Shown: positions 1 through 11,244, counted from the first letter of the stretch. The stretch: DNA of 64,000 nt from Epibacterium ulvae (GCF_900102795.1 NZ_FMWG01000004.1:248001-312000); one strand, 5' to 3'. Notes: generated by a model from the sequence alone, not told the origin. Numbers and translations are program-made.

Positions 1-1858
<1,858 letters not shown>

Positions 1859-2866
1859 TTAAAGCAATGCGCGAATTTTCTGGAGCGTTGCTACATTCAC
1901 AGCCACCCCTTCTTTTGCCGCTTGCGTCCGCTTTGTACCACGTCCATCACCTGGAACACGCACACCATTTTGGGCGCGCACAGCTTTCGTCAGTGTCGCT
2001 AGCTGAGCTTCAAAAGCACCACCTGATGTTGCCACCGGATCAATAGCAATAAAGAACTGACCTGTTTTGGGAGGACCACCTTTTGTACCTGAGAATGGAC
2101 TTGCATCTTTTCCAAGTGTTGCACCGGACATCGCGGCTGCCATCATTTCCACCATCAAAGCAATACCAACACCTTTATAACCCCCCGATGGAACCATAGA
2201 TCCTTTCAGCCCCGCAGTTGGGTCTGTCGTCGGGTTGCCTTCTGCGTCCAGAACCCAGCCTTCGGGGACAGGTTTGCCTTCTCGAGTGTGTTTCATCACT
2301 TCACTTTTGGCGATAGTAGACGCTGATTGGTCTATAAGCACTTCAGCCTGCCCCCTAGGTCCAGGAGCTGAAATTGAAAACGGGTTCGTCCCCACAACCG
2401 GTTTCGCACCACCGGTCGGTGCAATTGAGGCTGGTGCATTTGTGAAACCAATGCCCATCAGACCTGCCTGTGCCAAACGTTGCGTGTGAACCCCAAGCAC
2501 GCCACAGTTGTAAGAGTTTTTGATCGCCAAAACTGCGACACCTTGCTCTTTGGCGGCAGGGATCAACTGTTCAAATCCAACTTCAATTGCGGAATGGGCA
2601 AACCCAGTTGCTGCGTCAACCTGAACCACCGATGATTTTGGCAGCGTCAGAATGGGTTTTGCATGACCGTCAACCTTACCGCATTGCACGTGTTCAGCGT
2701 AGATAGGAATATATGCCAAGCCATGAGACGCCACGCCGTCCGCTTCGGTCATTGCGGTGGCTTTCGCCAAGGGGGCTGCATTTTCGGGTGACGTGCCGGC
2801 GGCGATAAGCGCGTCATATGACAGCTGTTCTATTTCAGCCAAAGTTAGGGTTTCGGTTGCAGTCAT
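1859..2866 (-). CDS. Ldh2/MdhA-family NAD(P)-dependent dehydrogenase
   Basis: A 335-residue member of the malate/L-lactate dehydrogenase type 2 family. Members reduce or oxidise 2-hydroxy or 2-imino acids; sulfolactate dehydrogenase ComC, ureidoglycolate dehydrogenase and piperideine/pyrroline-2-carboxylate reductase DpkA belong here. Family features are visible along the whole chain: the N-terminal ADGVASHGLAYIP segment, NSYNCGVLG near residue 120, the glycine-rich GGAKPVVGTNPFSISAP segment and GGYKGVGIALMVE. The length is normal. It is the last gene of the leftward operon headed by the aldehyde dehydrogenase, 27 bp after the DUF3726 gene. The substrate cannot be read from the sequence. An imino-acid reductase role would fit a betaine or amino-acid catabolic operon, but this is inference. 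Confidence 0.85.
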   Translation of the reverse strand: MTATETLTLAEIEQLSYDALIAAGTSPENAAPLAKATAMTEADGVASHGLAYIPIYAEHVQCGKVDGHAKPILTLPKSSVVQVDAATGFAHSAIEVGFEQLIPAAKEQGVAVLAIKNSYNCGVLGVHTQRLAQAGLMGIGFTNAPASIAPTGGAKPVVGTNPFSISAPGPRGQAEVLIDQSASTIAKSEVMKHTREGKPVPEGWVLDAEGNPTTDPTAGLKGSMVPSGGYKGVGIALMVEMMAAAMSGATLGKDASPFSGTKGGPPKTGQFFIAIDPVATSGGAFEAQLATLTKAVRAQNGVRVPGDGRGTKRTQAAKEGVAVNVATLQKIRALL

Positions 2867-2893
2867 GTACAGTCCCGTTTCATTTTGCTTTGA

Positions 2894-3541
2894 TTAGTCA
2901 TTGTCGTTCAAGCCGGCTCCAGCCCCCCGCAACCGAGAGGCATCGGTTGCGGGGGCGTATGTGCGCTGCGCAAATGCGCCAAGTCGTTCCCAGCAACGGG
3001 CGCTGACATGGGCTCGCATCACTGGTTTCGTCGGCGTCATCATCTGCGCTGGAGCAGAGCACCTTACTATGGATGTCTGCGCGGCCAAGACACCTTCTTT
3101 GTCACCCTGCACACAAAGCTGTTTGCCATCGGTGGTTAGGCGTACCTGGTCCCACTCCAAGGCAACAGCTTTACCCAAACGCAGCGCGGCACCTGAGGCA
3201 AAAGGTACAATCAACAGAGGCTGGGTCACGTGCTCTATTGTGATTGTCTGCCCTTCCTGCATTCGTATCGCGCAGTCAGACATAGTGGCACCAGAAATCA
3301 ATGGGCTCATGCGACCGGCAGGTGCCTGCCAGAGGCCGTTTAAGCTGGTGGGTGAAAAATCAATCGCAGGCAGGCGATCATTTAGCTCAAGCAGGTCCGC
3401 CAATAGATCAGGCCCCGGATAGCCATACCCGGCGAGCCACCGCGTACCTTTTGCGGCCTCTTCCGCCAGCCCCCAAGATAGGCCCGCACCGCGTGCGGCC
3501 CGCTTGCTCATCGCCTCAATTTCATTCAGAGAATGGCTCAT
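2894..3541 (-). CDS. DUF3726 family protein
   Basis: A 215-residue protein with no known biochemical role. The N-terminus (MSHSLNEIEAMSKRAARG, followed by a GLAEEAAKGTRWL segment) matches my recollection of the DUF3726 family of Rhodobacterales. There is no signal peptide or membrane segment, so it is probably cytoplasmic. It starts 3 bp after the stop of the upstream unknown gene and is followed after 27 bp by the Ldh2-type dehydrogenase, so the three are almost certainly co-transcribed. The pairing suggests an accessory role in the same catabolic route. Confidence 0.72.
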   Translation of the reverse strand: MSHSLNEIEAMSKRAARGAGLSWGLAEEAAKGTRWLAGYGYPGPDLLADLLELNDRLPAIDFSPTSLNGLWQAPAGRMSPLISGATMSDCAIRMQEGQTITIEHVTQPLLIVPFASGAALRLGKAVALEWDQVRLTTDGKQLCVQGDKEGVLAAQTSIVRCSAPAQMMTPTKPVMRAHVSARCWERLGAFAQRTYAPATDASRLRGAGAGLNDND

Positions 3542-3544
3542 GAG

Positions 3545-5251
3545 TTAAACCTCGCTGCCTTCGGGGTAGATCCAAAAGTCCGCATCACGGGATTGTATTT
3601 CATCTGGAAATGGCGCGTTTGCGTACATACAGATCCGGACCCAACGATCGGAACGAGGATCAAAATGTATGGCACCGAAGAAAGCCAACTTGCACCGAAG
3701 CATATCAATTGGGAGTACGTCTTTGGAGATGGTGTTGTCCCTAATTTCCGCAAAGGGTGCACGCCCCACGATCTGAGCGCGACGAATAATATGCCTGTGC
3801 TCTGGGTGGCGTAGCAGGAATTCGGCGACAGAGGTGTTCATGGGCCAATGCGCCATAGCCTGATTTAAAATTGCCGCATCTAACCCCGGAGCAAGCGGTT
3901 GCTCATAGTCTTCAATTGGCTCTTCAAAACGTTCGCCAAGGCGCGGCTCCAATTTTTCTTCGGACACATACCATGCACGTGCTTTGTTATCCGGTTCTTG
4001 CCAGTCCGTATCCAAAGCCCAGCCATAAGCGTCTTTTAAGATGTCGCGCAGTCCGCCAAGTGTCATGGCACCGGCGATGCGGAAAGTTGGCGTATTATCC
4101 GCAGCCATATTATCCGCAAGATCGTCGACTAAATGGCCGTATGGTTCAAGAAGAAGGGAGGCGAGCCATTCTTGTGCATCAAGGCCAAGGTTGTCTTGTG
4201 CCCAAAGAAAAACAGGGTCCCATGGGGTGTCTAAGGTTAAATCAACAGACGGCAAATGGGACGAAAGCTTTTTCAAATCGGCACGCAAGCGTGCAAGTTT
4301 CTCAAGCTGAATGGGATGTTCCGAATGCCAAGTTTCGACCGATTGCACACTGCGCGCAAATAGCTCTTTGAAGGTGGCAACCTCCCGCGCGGTAGCTGTT
4401 TCAACGCTACGCACACGCGCGATTGCTGTTTCGCGAGCGGTAATCCAGTTGCTGAACAGCACAGGATGATTCAGCAAAAACGGTGCCATACCGAGACCGG
4501 TTGAATTACCAATTCCCATGGTTCGGGCAACCCCCGGATCAAGCGTAGCGGCAGTTTTCCCCATAGATGCTGCACGGGTGTTGGCCATATGTTGAACAAG
4601 ATCACGCACAAAAGCGCGTGTCAGAAACACCGAGAGCATCTCAACCTGAAACGGAGTTGCGAACTCGGGGCGATCAGCAATCATTTCGCGATCAGCCGCC
4701 CCCAGTTTACCAGAGCCATATACCGCAGTTGTCCGCATAAGATAGCCAACAGCGTCGATCTTATCCTGATCCGGTTGTTGACCATCGGCAAGCGACGACA
4801 CCACGTGCTCCCATAAGCGAACAGAGCGATTGGCGCGGGATACCGACAGTTCAGCGCCAGTGACGCGACCTGCTTCCTGTAGCGGAACGTTTTTTGAAAG
4901 ACGCTCGATATCCTCGGATGTGGGAACTCCGTCGAATAATGTGAACGTGCAATCCCATGCTTCCGCGATCACGCGGTCAGAACGTTTTTCGGCGGGCAGG
5001 TCATGTGCAAAAGCAACAAGAGAATACGTGCGTTCTGGACCATGCGCTGATAAAACTGCTTGACCAACGCCGCTGTCATTAATGTCAAATACAGGACGAT
5101 CAAAAGTCCAGCCTTCGCGTGCCATTCGGCGAACCAGAATACGCATAAATGACAGACGCGATTGATGCAGAGATCCAAGACGTGCAAGGCGCATAACCTG
5201 TGCAGGATCACGTAATGGAACCTTTGTGGTTTGCATGTCTGCTAGGGTCAT
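3545..5251 (-). CDS. conserved hypothetical protein in a betaine-type catabolic operon
   Basis: I do not recognise this 568-residue protein. The open frame extends upstream to 5344, but that start would overlap the BCCT gene. The ATG at 5251 is preceded by GAGGAAG at good spacing, giving a protein beginning MTLADMQTTKVPLRDP. There is no signal peptide and no obvious membrane segment. The sequence is acidic, Trp-rich and helix-rich. The C-terminal third has blocks such as HWPMNTSVAEFLLRHPEHRH and a Trp/Asp-rich end. It sits 52 bp downstream of BCCT and 3 bp upstream of DUF3726, so it belongs to the operon. A soluble enzyme or oxygenase-like component is possible, but nothing seen proves it. 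Confidence 0.75.
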   Translation of the reverse strand: MTLADMQTTKVPLRDPAQVMRLARLGSLHQSRLSFMRILVRRMAREGWTFDRPVFDINDSGVGQAVLSAHGPERTYSLVAFAHDLPAEKRSDRVIAEAWDCTFTLFDGVPTSEDIERLSKNVPLQEAGRVTGAELSVSRANRSVRLWEHVVSSLADGQQPDQDKIDAVGYLMRTTAVYGSGKLGAADREMIADRPEFATPFQVEMLSVFLTRAFVRDLVQHMANTRAASMGKTAATLDPGVARTMGIGNSTGLGMAPFLLNHPVLFSNWITARETAIARVRSVETATAREVATFKELFARSVQSVETWHSEHPIQLEKLARLRADLKKLSSHLPSVDLTLDTPWDPVFLWAQDNLGLDAQEWLASLLLEPYGHLVDDLADNMAADNTPTFRIAGAMTLGGLRDILKDAYGWALDTDWQEPDNKARAWYVSEEKLEPRLGERFEEPIEDYEQPLAPGLDAAILNQAMAHWPMNTSVAEFLLRHPEHRHIIRRAQIVGRAPFAEIRDNTISKDVLPIDMLRCKLAFFGAIHFDPRSDRWVRICMYANAPFPDEIQSRDADFWIYPEGSEV

Positions 5252-5303
5252 CCTGTCTTCCTCGGAAATGGGCAACCGGGCAAAAATTGCCCGGCTATTA
5301 GGA

Positions 5304-6839
5304 TTATTGTTTGCTGCCTTTTTGCAGTGTGATGCGCAAAGCATCCCACAAGGAGGGCAATAAGATCAGCGACACTGGAACCGCTGTCACCACGATAAAG
5401 CTTTGTAGTTTGGATACGCCGCCAGAACCGATAGAGATTAGGATGATCGCCATCAAACCCATCGCGATACCCCAAAAGACGCGTAAGCCAGCCGGTGGGT
5501 TGTCACCGTTGGACATGGTCGCAGCAATAACGTAGCTCATGGAGTCCCCGGTTGTAGCCACAAAGATTGTGGTCAAGATGAGGAACAGGATGGATACGAG
5601 GAAGCCCATTGGCAGATTTCCAGTGATCGCCAAAAGCGCGGCTGGCAGGTTAAAGCCTTCAAACGCAGTAGAAATTGTGCCTGGTTCCGCCAATTCCATC
5701 GCAATGCCAGTGCCGCCAATAATTGTGAACCAGAAGTTCGTCACGATTGGCGCCACGATGGACAGCATAATGATGATAGCTCGGATGGAACGTCCACGCG
5801 AAATCCGCGCGATAAACATCGCCATCAACGGACCGTATCCCATGAACCAGCCCCAAAAGAACACTGTCCACCAACCCAGCCAACCTGGATCGCCGAACAC
5901 ACCGGCTTCGCCACGATAGAGCGCCATCTGGAAAAAATTTCCGATATATGTGGCAAAACCCGAAAAGAAAGAACCAAAGATAAAGCCCGTTGGACCTGCC
6001 AGCAAAACGAACACCAGTAGCACAGCCGCGAGGATAACGTTGATACGGGACAAAACCTGAATACCGCGGGACAGGCCCGTCATCGCAGAAATTGTATAAA
6101 TCGCAACAAGGCCCAGGATCACCAGCGCCTGAGTGAAGAATACGTCGGGGATGCCAAAGAGTTCAGACAGACCATAACTAACCTGCAAACCCAGAAAACC
6201 AATGGGACCGACCGTGCCCGCAACAACGGCAATGATGGAAGACGCATCTGCGATCAAGCCAATTGGTCCGTTGATCGCCTTGTCACCAAAGACTGGATAA
6301 AGCAAAGTGCGCGGGGCCAATGGCAAGCCCTTTTCGTAATGATAATGCATCAGCATGACCGTCGTTAGTGAACCAAGAATAGCCCAGGCCAAGAAACCCC
6401 AATGCATGAAACTTTGCGCAATCGCGCCATTTACAGCTGCTTCGGTTGCACCTTCCGCGCCATAAAGCGGTGGAGAGTACAGGAAATGAGCGATTGGCTC
6501 ACCTGCGGCCCAGAAAACACCCCCACCAGCCAAAAGCGTACACATGATCATCGCACCCCACTGGAAGGTGGTGAATTCTGGTACGCTTAACCCTCCCATA
6601 ATGGCTTTGCCACCTGGCAGCACACAGAGCACAATACCGATAAGAAAGGTTCCAAGGAGAAGCACCTGCCAATAAAGGCCGAAGTATGTTGCAGAGACTT
6701 TAAAACCCCAATCGACAATAGCATTCAGCGTATCAATGCTGACCAAAGCTAGAATGCCGAAGAGGGCAATAAATCCCCCCGAAATATAAAAGAGCGGCTT
6801 TTGAACCCGTCTCTCTTGCGTGAGAGTTTGGTCTGTCAT
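5304..6839 (-). CDS. BCCT-family betaine/carnitine/choline-type transporter
   Basis: A 511-residue inner-membrane secondary transporter of the betaine/choline/carnitine family, importing trimethylammonium or similar compounds with an ion gradient or by exchange. The family signature is clear: a Trp-rich stretch GWWTVFFWGWFMGYGP followed by FIARISRGR, and about twelve hydrophobic segments. An earlier block reads WAAGEPIAHFLYSPP, the region that forms the substrate cage in BetP-like proteins. The N-terminus is short, without the long osmosensing tails of osmoregulated carriers, which favours a catabolic role. An AGGGAG ribosome binding site lies 6 bp before the ATG. It is third in the operon after the aldehyde dehydrogenase and dipeptidase-like genes, so its substrate probably feeds those enzymes. 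Confidence 0.93.
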   Translation of the reverse strand: MTDQTLTQERRVQKPLFYISGGFIALFGILALVSIDTLNAIVDWGFKVSATYFGLYWQVLLLGTFLIGIVLCVLPGGKAIMGGLSVPEFTTFQWGAMIMCTLLAGGGVFWAAGEPIAHFLYSPPLYGAEGATEAAVNGAIAQSFMHWGFLAWAILGSLTTVMLMHYHYEKGLPLAPRTLLYPVFGDKAINGPIGLIADASSIIAVVAGTVGPIGFLGLQVSYGLSELFGIPDVFFTQALVILGLVAIYTISAMTGLSRGIQVLSRINVILAAVLLVFVLLAGPTGFIFGSFFSGFATYIGNFFQMALYRGEAGVFGDPGWLGWWTVFFWGWFMGYGPLMAMFIARISRGRSIRAIIIMLSIVAPIVTNFWFTIIGGTGIAMELAEPGTISTAFEGFNLPAALLAITGNLPMGFLVSILFLILTTIFVATTGDSMSYVIAATMSNGDNPPAGLRVFWGIAMGLMAIILISIGSGGVSKLQSFIVVTAVPVSLILLPSLWDALRITLQKGSKQ

Positions 6840-6896
6840 GGTTATCTCCCTGATAACGGAAACGGCCCCGAGAAATTTGGTGCTATCTTGCGTAGC

Positions 6897-7871
6897 TCAC
6901 GAGGCAGGCGTGAAGTTTTCGGCGTAAAAGTTGTACCAATTGCGCCCCATGATTCCGGCAACTTCTTCTTCCGAGAAGCCAACAGCTTTCAGACCGTTTT
7001 CTATGTTTCCAAAGTCACGATTGTCGCGGAACCAGTTGGGCATTTCTGGGAAGCCCGGGGCACTGGCAGAGCCTTCGCCATAGTCAATTTCTTTCGTCCA
7101 GCGTCCGACACGCATCCATTCTACGATGGTATCGGGCTGATCCTGACAAAGATCTGTCCCAATCCCTAAATTACATGTACCGAACTTGTCCGCCGTACGG
7201 GCGATCATTTCACAGAAGCTTTCCAGCGTGCAGTCCGATTTGTCTTTCAGATGATGCGGATAGACTGAAAAACCAAGCATGCCGCCATTATCAGTCACGG
7301 CGCGGATCACATCGTCTTTCTTGTTACGCAGCGCCGGAGCCCAAGAGTACGGGTTGGCATGTGTTATAGCAATTGGGCGTTCAGAAATCTCCGCCGCCTC
7401 AATCGTAGACCGATCTGCTGAATGGCTCATATCTACAACTAGGCCCACACGGTTCATCTCTTTGATGACGTGCTTGCCCATACGGGTGATGCCGATGTCT
7501 TCGGCCTCATAACAGCCTGTCGCCAACAAGGACTGATTGTTGTAAGTCAGCTGCATAAATCGTGCACCAAGGGTATGCACAATTTCCACCAGACCAATGT
7601 CATCTTCGATCGGGCTTGGATTTTGAAAACCAAAGAAGATCGCCGTGCGGCCTGTTTTGCGGGCGGCATCGATGTCTGCCGCCCACTGCCCCTTCATGAT
7701 CAGGTCAGGGTATTGTTCAAACCAACGGTTCCACTTTTCAAAGTTCAAAACCGTTTCACGAAAATTTTCATGGTAGGCGATAGTGACGTGGATTGCATCC
7801 ACGCCGCCTTCGCGCAGTTGTCGAAAGATTTTCTCTGACCAATTGGCGTATTGAAGGTTATCAATCCGCAT
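6897..7871 (-). CDS. M19 membrane-dipeptidase homologue lacking the first metal motif
   Basis: A 324-residue amidohydrolase-fold protein of the renal/membrane dipeptidase (M19) family. The later metal-site blocks are present: VVDMSHSADRST, AITHANPYS and LGIGTDL. The usual N-terminal Asp-Gly-His-x-Asp is replaced by IDNLQY right after the start. A stop codon a few codons upstream in frame excludes a longer N-terminus. The ATG overlaps the aldehyde dehydrogenase stop by one base (TAATG), so translation is coupled. Homologues of this family turn up in betaine catabolic clusters, where they may act on small non-peptide substrates. Activity with a reduced metal site is uncertain. Confidence 0.85.
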   Translation of the reverse strand: MRIDNLQYANWSEKIFRQLREGGVDAIHVTIAYHENFRETVLNFEKWNRWFEQYPDLIMKGQWAADIDAARKTGRTAIFFGFQNPSPIEDDIGLVEIVHTLGARFMQLTYNNQSLLATGCYEAEDIGITRMGKHVIKEMNRVGLVVDMSHSADRSTIEAAEISERPIAITHANPYSWAPALRNKKDDVIRAVTDNGGMLGFSVYPHHLKDKSDCTLESFCEMIARTADKFGTCNLGIGTDLCQDQPDTIVEWMRVGRWTKEIDYGEGSASAPGFPEMPNWFRDNRDFGNIENGLKAVGFSEEEVAGIMGRNWYNFYAENFTPAS

Positions 7872-9322
7872 TAGAAAGGCGAACCGCTAGAGATATAGGC
7901 GGTTTTCACGGTTGTATAAAATTCAGCCGCTGCCTTGCCCTGCTCACGTGGACCGTAAGAGCTATCGCCACGCCCTCCGAATGGCACATGGTAATCGGTG
8001 CCTGCGGTGGGCAAGTTGACCATGACACAGCCTGTTTGTGCATTACGGCGGAAGTGATTTGCACGCGCCAAGGATTTGGTCACGATACCAGAGGTCAAAC
8101 CAAAATTCGTATCGTTCACAACAGATAGAGCCTCGTCGTAGCCGCTAACTTTGATCACGGCTGCCAGCGGCGCAAACATTTCTTCACGGTTGATACGCAT
8201 GTCATTGGTTGTGCCAATAAAAATGCCTGGGTTCATGTAATAACCCTGATGCGGCATCTCTAGACGTTGGCCACCACAGAGCAGCTCTGCACCCTCAGAT
8301 TTCCCAAGATCAACATAGGCAAGGTTTTCATTCAGCTGCTGCTCAGTCACGACAGGACCGATTTGTGTTCCAGCTTCCAAAGCATGGCCCACTTTCATCG
8401 CCTTTGCGCCAGCAACCAGTTTGGAAACAAATTCATCGTGAACGGCCGAATGTACAACCAATCGAGAGGAAGCTGTACACTTTTGACCGGTGCCGCCGAA
8501 GGCGCCACCCAGTGCCAAGCTAACGGCCAGATCAATGTCCGCGTCATCCATAACAGCCAGGGCGTTCTTGGACCCCATTTCCATCTGAACTTTTGTTAAA
8601 TTTTGGATGGCTGCGCTTGCAATCCCTTTACCCACAGGAACCGAGCCAGTGAACGAAATCGCATCCACTTTGGAGCTTTCGACAAGGCGTTGTCCAATTT
8701 CACGGCCTGCGCCCATAACCAAGCTGAACAACCCTTTTGGAATGTCTTGGCGTTCGATAATTTCAGTGAGGGCCACGGCAGACGCAGGAGTCGCGTTTGC
8801 AGGTTTCCAGACAACGGCGTTTCCGTAGCAAAGCGCTGGCGCTATTTTCCAAGACGCTGTGGCTGTCGGGAAGTTCCAAGGGCTGATAATTGCAACCGTA
8901 CCTACTGCTTCTCGGCGCACATCGATTTCGATCCCCTCGCGCACCGAGTCAGCATTCTCACCAATTTGACGCAGCGTTTCAGCGGCATAGTAGGTGAAAA
9001 ACTGACCAGCGCGATAAACTTCACCTTTTCCTTCTGCCAGAGGCTTACCTTCTTCGCGAGATAGTAGTGTGCCAAGCTCTTCAGCACGCGCCATCATTTC
9101 GTTGCCGATCGCCATCAAAACATTGTACTTGCGCTCGATCCCATAAGCCGCCCATTCAGCTTGCGCAATTTTGGCTTGGTCAAGTGTCGCGTCCAGCTGA
9201 TCAGATGACGCCTGTGCAAACATTCCTACCAAATCGGAAAGGTCGGATGGATTTCTGTTCTCAATCTCATCAACACCTACTGTCCAGGAGCCTGCGATAA
9301 GGTTCAATTTGGTTTCGGTCAT
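7871..9322 (-). CDS. NAD(P)-dependent aldehyde dehydrogenase, 2-oxoglutarate-semialdehyde type
   Basis: A 483-residue aldehyde dehydrogenase. The oxyanion Asn is in SPWNFPTA, the general-base Glu in QMEMGSKNA, and the catalytic Cys in GTGQKCTASSRL, with the Rossmann GSVPVGK motif between. The GQKCTASSRL block resembles 2-oxoglutarate semialdehyde dehydrogenases of hydroxyproline and sugar-acid routes, so that substrate is my best guess. It heads the leftward operon; GGAG precedes the ATG. The LysR gene is divergent across 109 bp and is the obvious regulator. Together with the Ldh2-type enzyme and the BCCT carrier, it suggests breakdown of a proline-like betaine or related compound to a central-metabolism acid. 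The pathway itself is inference. Confidence 0.9.
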   Translation of the reverse strand: MTETKLNLIAGSWTVGVDEIENRNPSDLSDLVGMFAQASSDQLDATLDQAKIAQAEWAAYGIERKYNVLMAIGNEMMARAEELGTLLSREEGKPLAEGKGEVYRAGQFFTYYAAETLRQIGENADSVREGIEIDVRREAVGTVAIISPWNFPTATASWKIAPALCYGNAVVWKPANATPASAVALTEIIERQDIPKGLFSLVMGAGREIGQRLVESSKVDAISFTGSVPVGKGIASAAIQNLTKVQMEMGSKNALAVMDDADIDLAVSLALGGAFGGTGQKCTASSRLVVHSAVHDEFVSKLVAGAKAMKVGHALEAGTQIGPVVTEQQLNENLAYVDLGKSEGAELLCGGQRLEMPHQGYYMNPGIFIGTTNDMRINREEMFAPLAAVIKVSGYDEALSVVNDTNFGLTSGIVTKSLARANHFRRNAQTGCVMVNLPTAGTDYHVPFGGRGDSSYGPREQGKAAAEFYTTVKTAYISSGSPF

Positions 9323-9414
9323 CTGGGGTCGTCTCCGCTGTGTTGTGCGTGCAAGTGCGAGACTATATGGACACTCGATAAAAATTCAGTCAAACTTAAA
9401 TAAATGAATTTAAT

Positions 9415-9429
9415 TTCAGGAATTCTGAA
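9415..9429. promoter_or_regulatory. dyad TTCAG-N5-CTGAA, candidate LysR binding site
   Basis: A 15-bp element with perfect five-base arms ends two bases before the LysR start codon, within the divergent promoter region. It contains a T-N11-A core as LysR-type regulators prefer, so autoregulation and control of the divergent operon are plausible. It also contains the AGGA that would serve as the LysR gene's ribosome binding site. Confidence 0.45.
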
Positions 9430-9431
9430 TT

Positions 9432-10328
9432 ATGGCGCTCAAAATTGAAATGCTTCGTTGTTTTGCCGCTGTCGCACGGACAGGCAAGCTTTCAGAAGCT
9501 GCACATCAGCTGAACCGGACGCCATCGGCTGTTTCTATGATGTTAAAGCAACTCGAAGAACACCTTGGAGAGCCTCTTTTCAAAACCGATCGCAAGAACC
9601 GACTGACGGCTTTGGGCAGTTTTGTCTTGGAACAGGCCGAAAGAGAGCTTTACCAATTTGACCAAACGATTCACGCTATCGAAAGCTTTGCAAATGCCCG
9701 CCATGGGCGTGTACGCGTAGCCGCTGTTCCATCTGTTGCTGCCACTGTTTTACCCCGCGCAATCACTAAGTTTATCAATAATTTCCCAGGTGTAGAGATC
9801 GAATTGCGAGACATGGACTCTACGACGATCTTGCACGAACTTTCGCGTAGCAGACTGGATATCGGAATTGCATCCGCTGATCTAAGCAGTGGAGCACTCC
9901 ATTGCGAAGAGCTGCTTTCAGATAGGTTTGGATTGATCTGCGCAGCCAATCATCCGCTGATAAAAGAAGAGCCAAATCTAACATGGGATATGATCGCGCA
10001 ATACAAGTTCATAGCTAACAACCTATCTCGTTTGGTGACAGACCCAGCCTTTCAGCGGTTGCACGCGGAGGCTCTTTTAAGCGTCCATAACATCACATCT
10101 TTATTGGCGATGGTGCGCGCTGATCTTGGTGTAACAATTCTTCCGGAGATGACTCTCAAGACGGTCGAAAACAATGATTTTGCATTTTTAACACTGCCTG
10201 ATTCTCCCCCACCGCGCCGAATTCATATGTTGCGGAATGCAGATTCGCCGGCCTCTCCTGCGGCAAGAGAACTGGAGAAACAAATTTTTGAAACAATTTC
10301 CGAAATGCAGACAGAGAACCAATTCTGA
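9432..10328 (+). CDS. LysR-family transcriptional regulator
   Basis: A 298-residue LysR regulator. The N-terminal winged helix-turn-helix is clear (FAAVARTGKLSEAAHQLNRT, then SAVSMMLKQLEEHLGEPLF), followed by a periplasmic-binding-protein-like effector domain with the block RVAAVPSVAATVLPRAI. It is transcribed away from the aldehyde dehydrogenase/BCCT operon across 109 bp, so it most likely controls that operon in response to its substrate or an intermediate. A palindrome immediately before its start may be its own site. Confidence 0.93.
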   Translation: MALKIEMLRCFAAVARTGKLSEAAHQLNRTPSAVSMMLKQLEEHLGEPLFKTDRKNRLTALGSFVLEQAERELYQFDQTIHAIESFANARHGRVRVAAVPSVAATVLPRAITKFINNFPGVEIELRDMDSTTILHELSRSRLDIGIASADLSSGALHCEELLSDRFGLICAANHPLIKEEPNLTWDMIAQYKFIANNLSRLVTDPAFQRLHAEALLSVHNITSLLAMVRADLGVTILPEMTLKTVENNDFAFLTLPDSPPPRRIHMLRNADSPASPAARELEKQIFETISEMQTENQF

Positions 10329-10600
10329 CCGATATCACGACAGTAGAGTTTTTACTTTCATGGGGCCAGAATGACCTATTTAACCTAGGCAGTTTTGTCG
10401 TATCACGTCGCAACCCTATGGGCACTCTTCAACCTGTTGAACTGACACAACCGATGATCCATGCCGAGCCGCACTTTGCAGGTTTTGCGCAGTCGAAGTC
10501 ATAACTTATGAATGCCAGACAAAGTAAGAGTTGTTTTCCAAAGAGCGGATGACCATATCTCCGAACGTGGCAAGCATCATCAAATATTCAAGGAATATCC

Positions 10601-11152
10601 ATGCTACTTGATACCCCCACCTGCGATTTTGGTTGGAAAGCCCCCGATTTCACCCTGCGCGACCCCTATGGCACATCCTTTACAATGTTAGACAATCTGG
10701 GAGCGAAAGGCCTGATGATTGCTTTCATCTGCAATCACTGTCCATACGTTCAAACCATTGGGGATCGTTTAGCGCAGGATGCCAGGACCCTTATGGCCGA
10801 AGGCATTAATGTCGTTGCCATTATGTCAAACGACTACCGGTATGTCCCTCAGGACAATCCTGAAAATATGAAGCTGTTTGCCAAGAAATTTAATTTTCCA
10901 TTTTTGTATCTTATTGACCAAAATCAGGCTGTTGGAAAAGCCTATGGCGCCGTTTGCACCCCGGATTTCTTTGGTTTGAACAAAGAGGGCGCGTTGCAAT
11001 ACCGTGGCCGTCTGGACGACGCGGCACGAGGCACTCCCAAGAACCGTGTCCCAGAGCTGGTGAATGCCGCGCGTATGATTGCTGAAACTGGAAAGGGCCC
11101 AGAAGGCCAAACGCCCAGCATAGGGTGCTCAATCAAATGGAGTGGTTCGTAG
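10601..11152 (+). CDS. thioredoxin-fold (AhpC/TSA-like) redox protein
   Basis: A 183-residue protein with a thioredoxin-like fold: N-terminal GWKAPDFTLRDPYG, then a CNHC redox motif (FICNHCPYVQ) near residue 46, and the YGAVCTPDFF block with the cis-Pro region near residue 120. The family is usually annotated as a thioredoxin-family or redoxin-domain protein. A further Cys lies in GCSIKW near the C-terminus, which fits the family. There is no signal peptide, so it probably acts as a cytoplasmic thiol reductase or peroxidase. AAGGA precedes the ATG. It stands alone on the plus strand, with 270 bp of non-coding sequence before it in which I see nothing else. Confidence 0.85.
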   Translation: MLLDTPTCDFGWKAPDFTLRDPYGTSFTMLDNLGAKGLMIAFICNHCPYVQTIGDRLAQDARTLMAEGINVVAIMSNDYRYVPQDNPENMKLFAKKFNFPFLYLIDQNQAVGKAYGAVCTPDFFGLNKEGALQYRGRLDDAARGTPKNRVPELVNAARMIAETGKGPEGQTPSIGCSIKWSGS

Positions 11153-11244
11153 AAAGCCCGCTCTAAGATTGATCCATGCCGCTCGTAAGATAGAGCTGGA
11201 TCCATTCAAGATTAGGGTTGATCATCTTAGTAGGGGAAAACCTG

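Noticed and set aside
3545-5344. Longer version of the unknown operon protein starting at 5344
   Set aside because: It would overlap the end of the BCCT gene; the ATG at 5251 has a good ribosome binding site.
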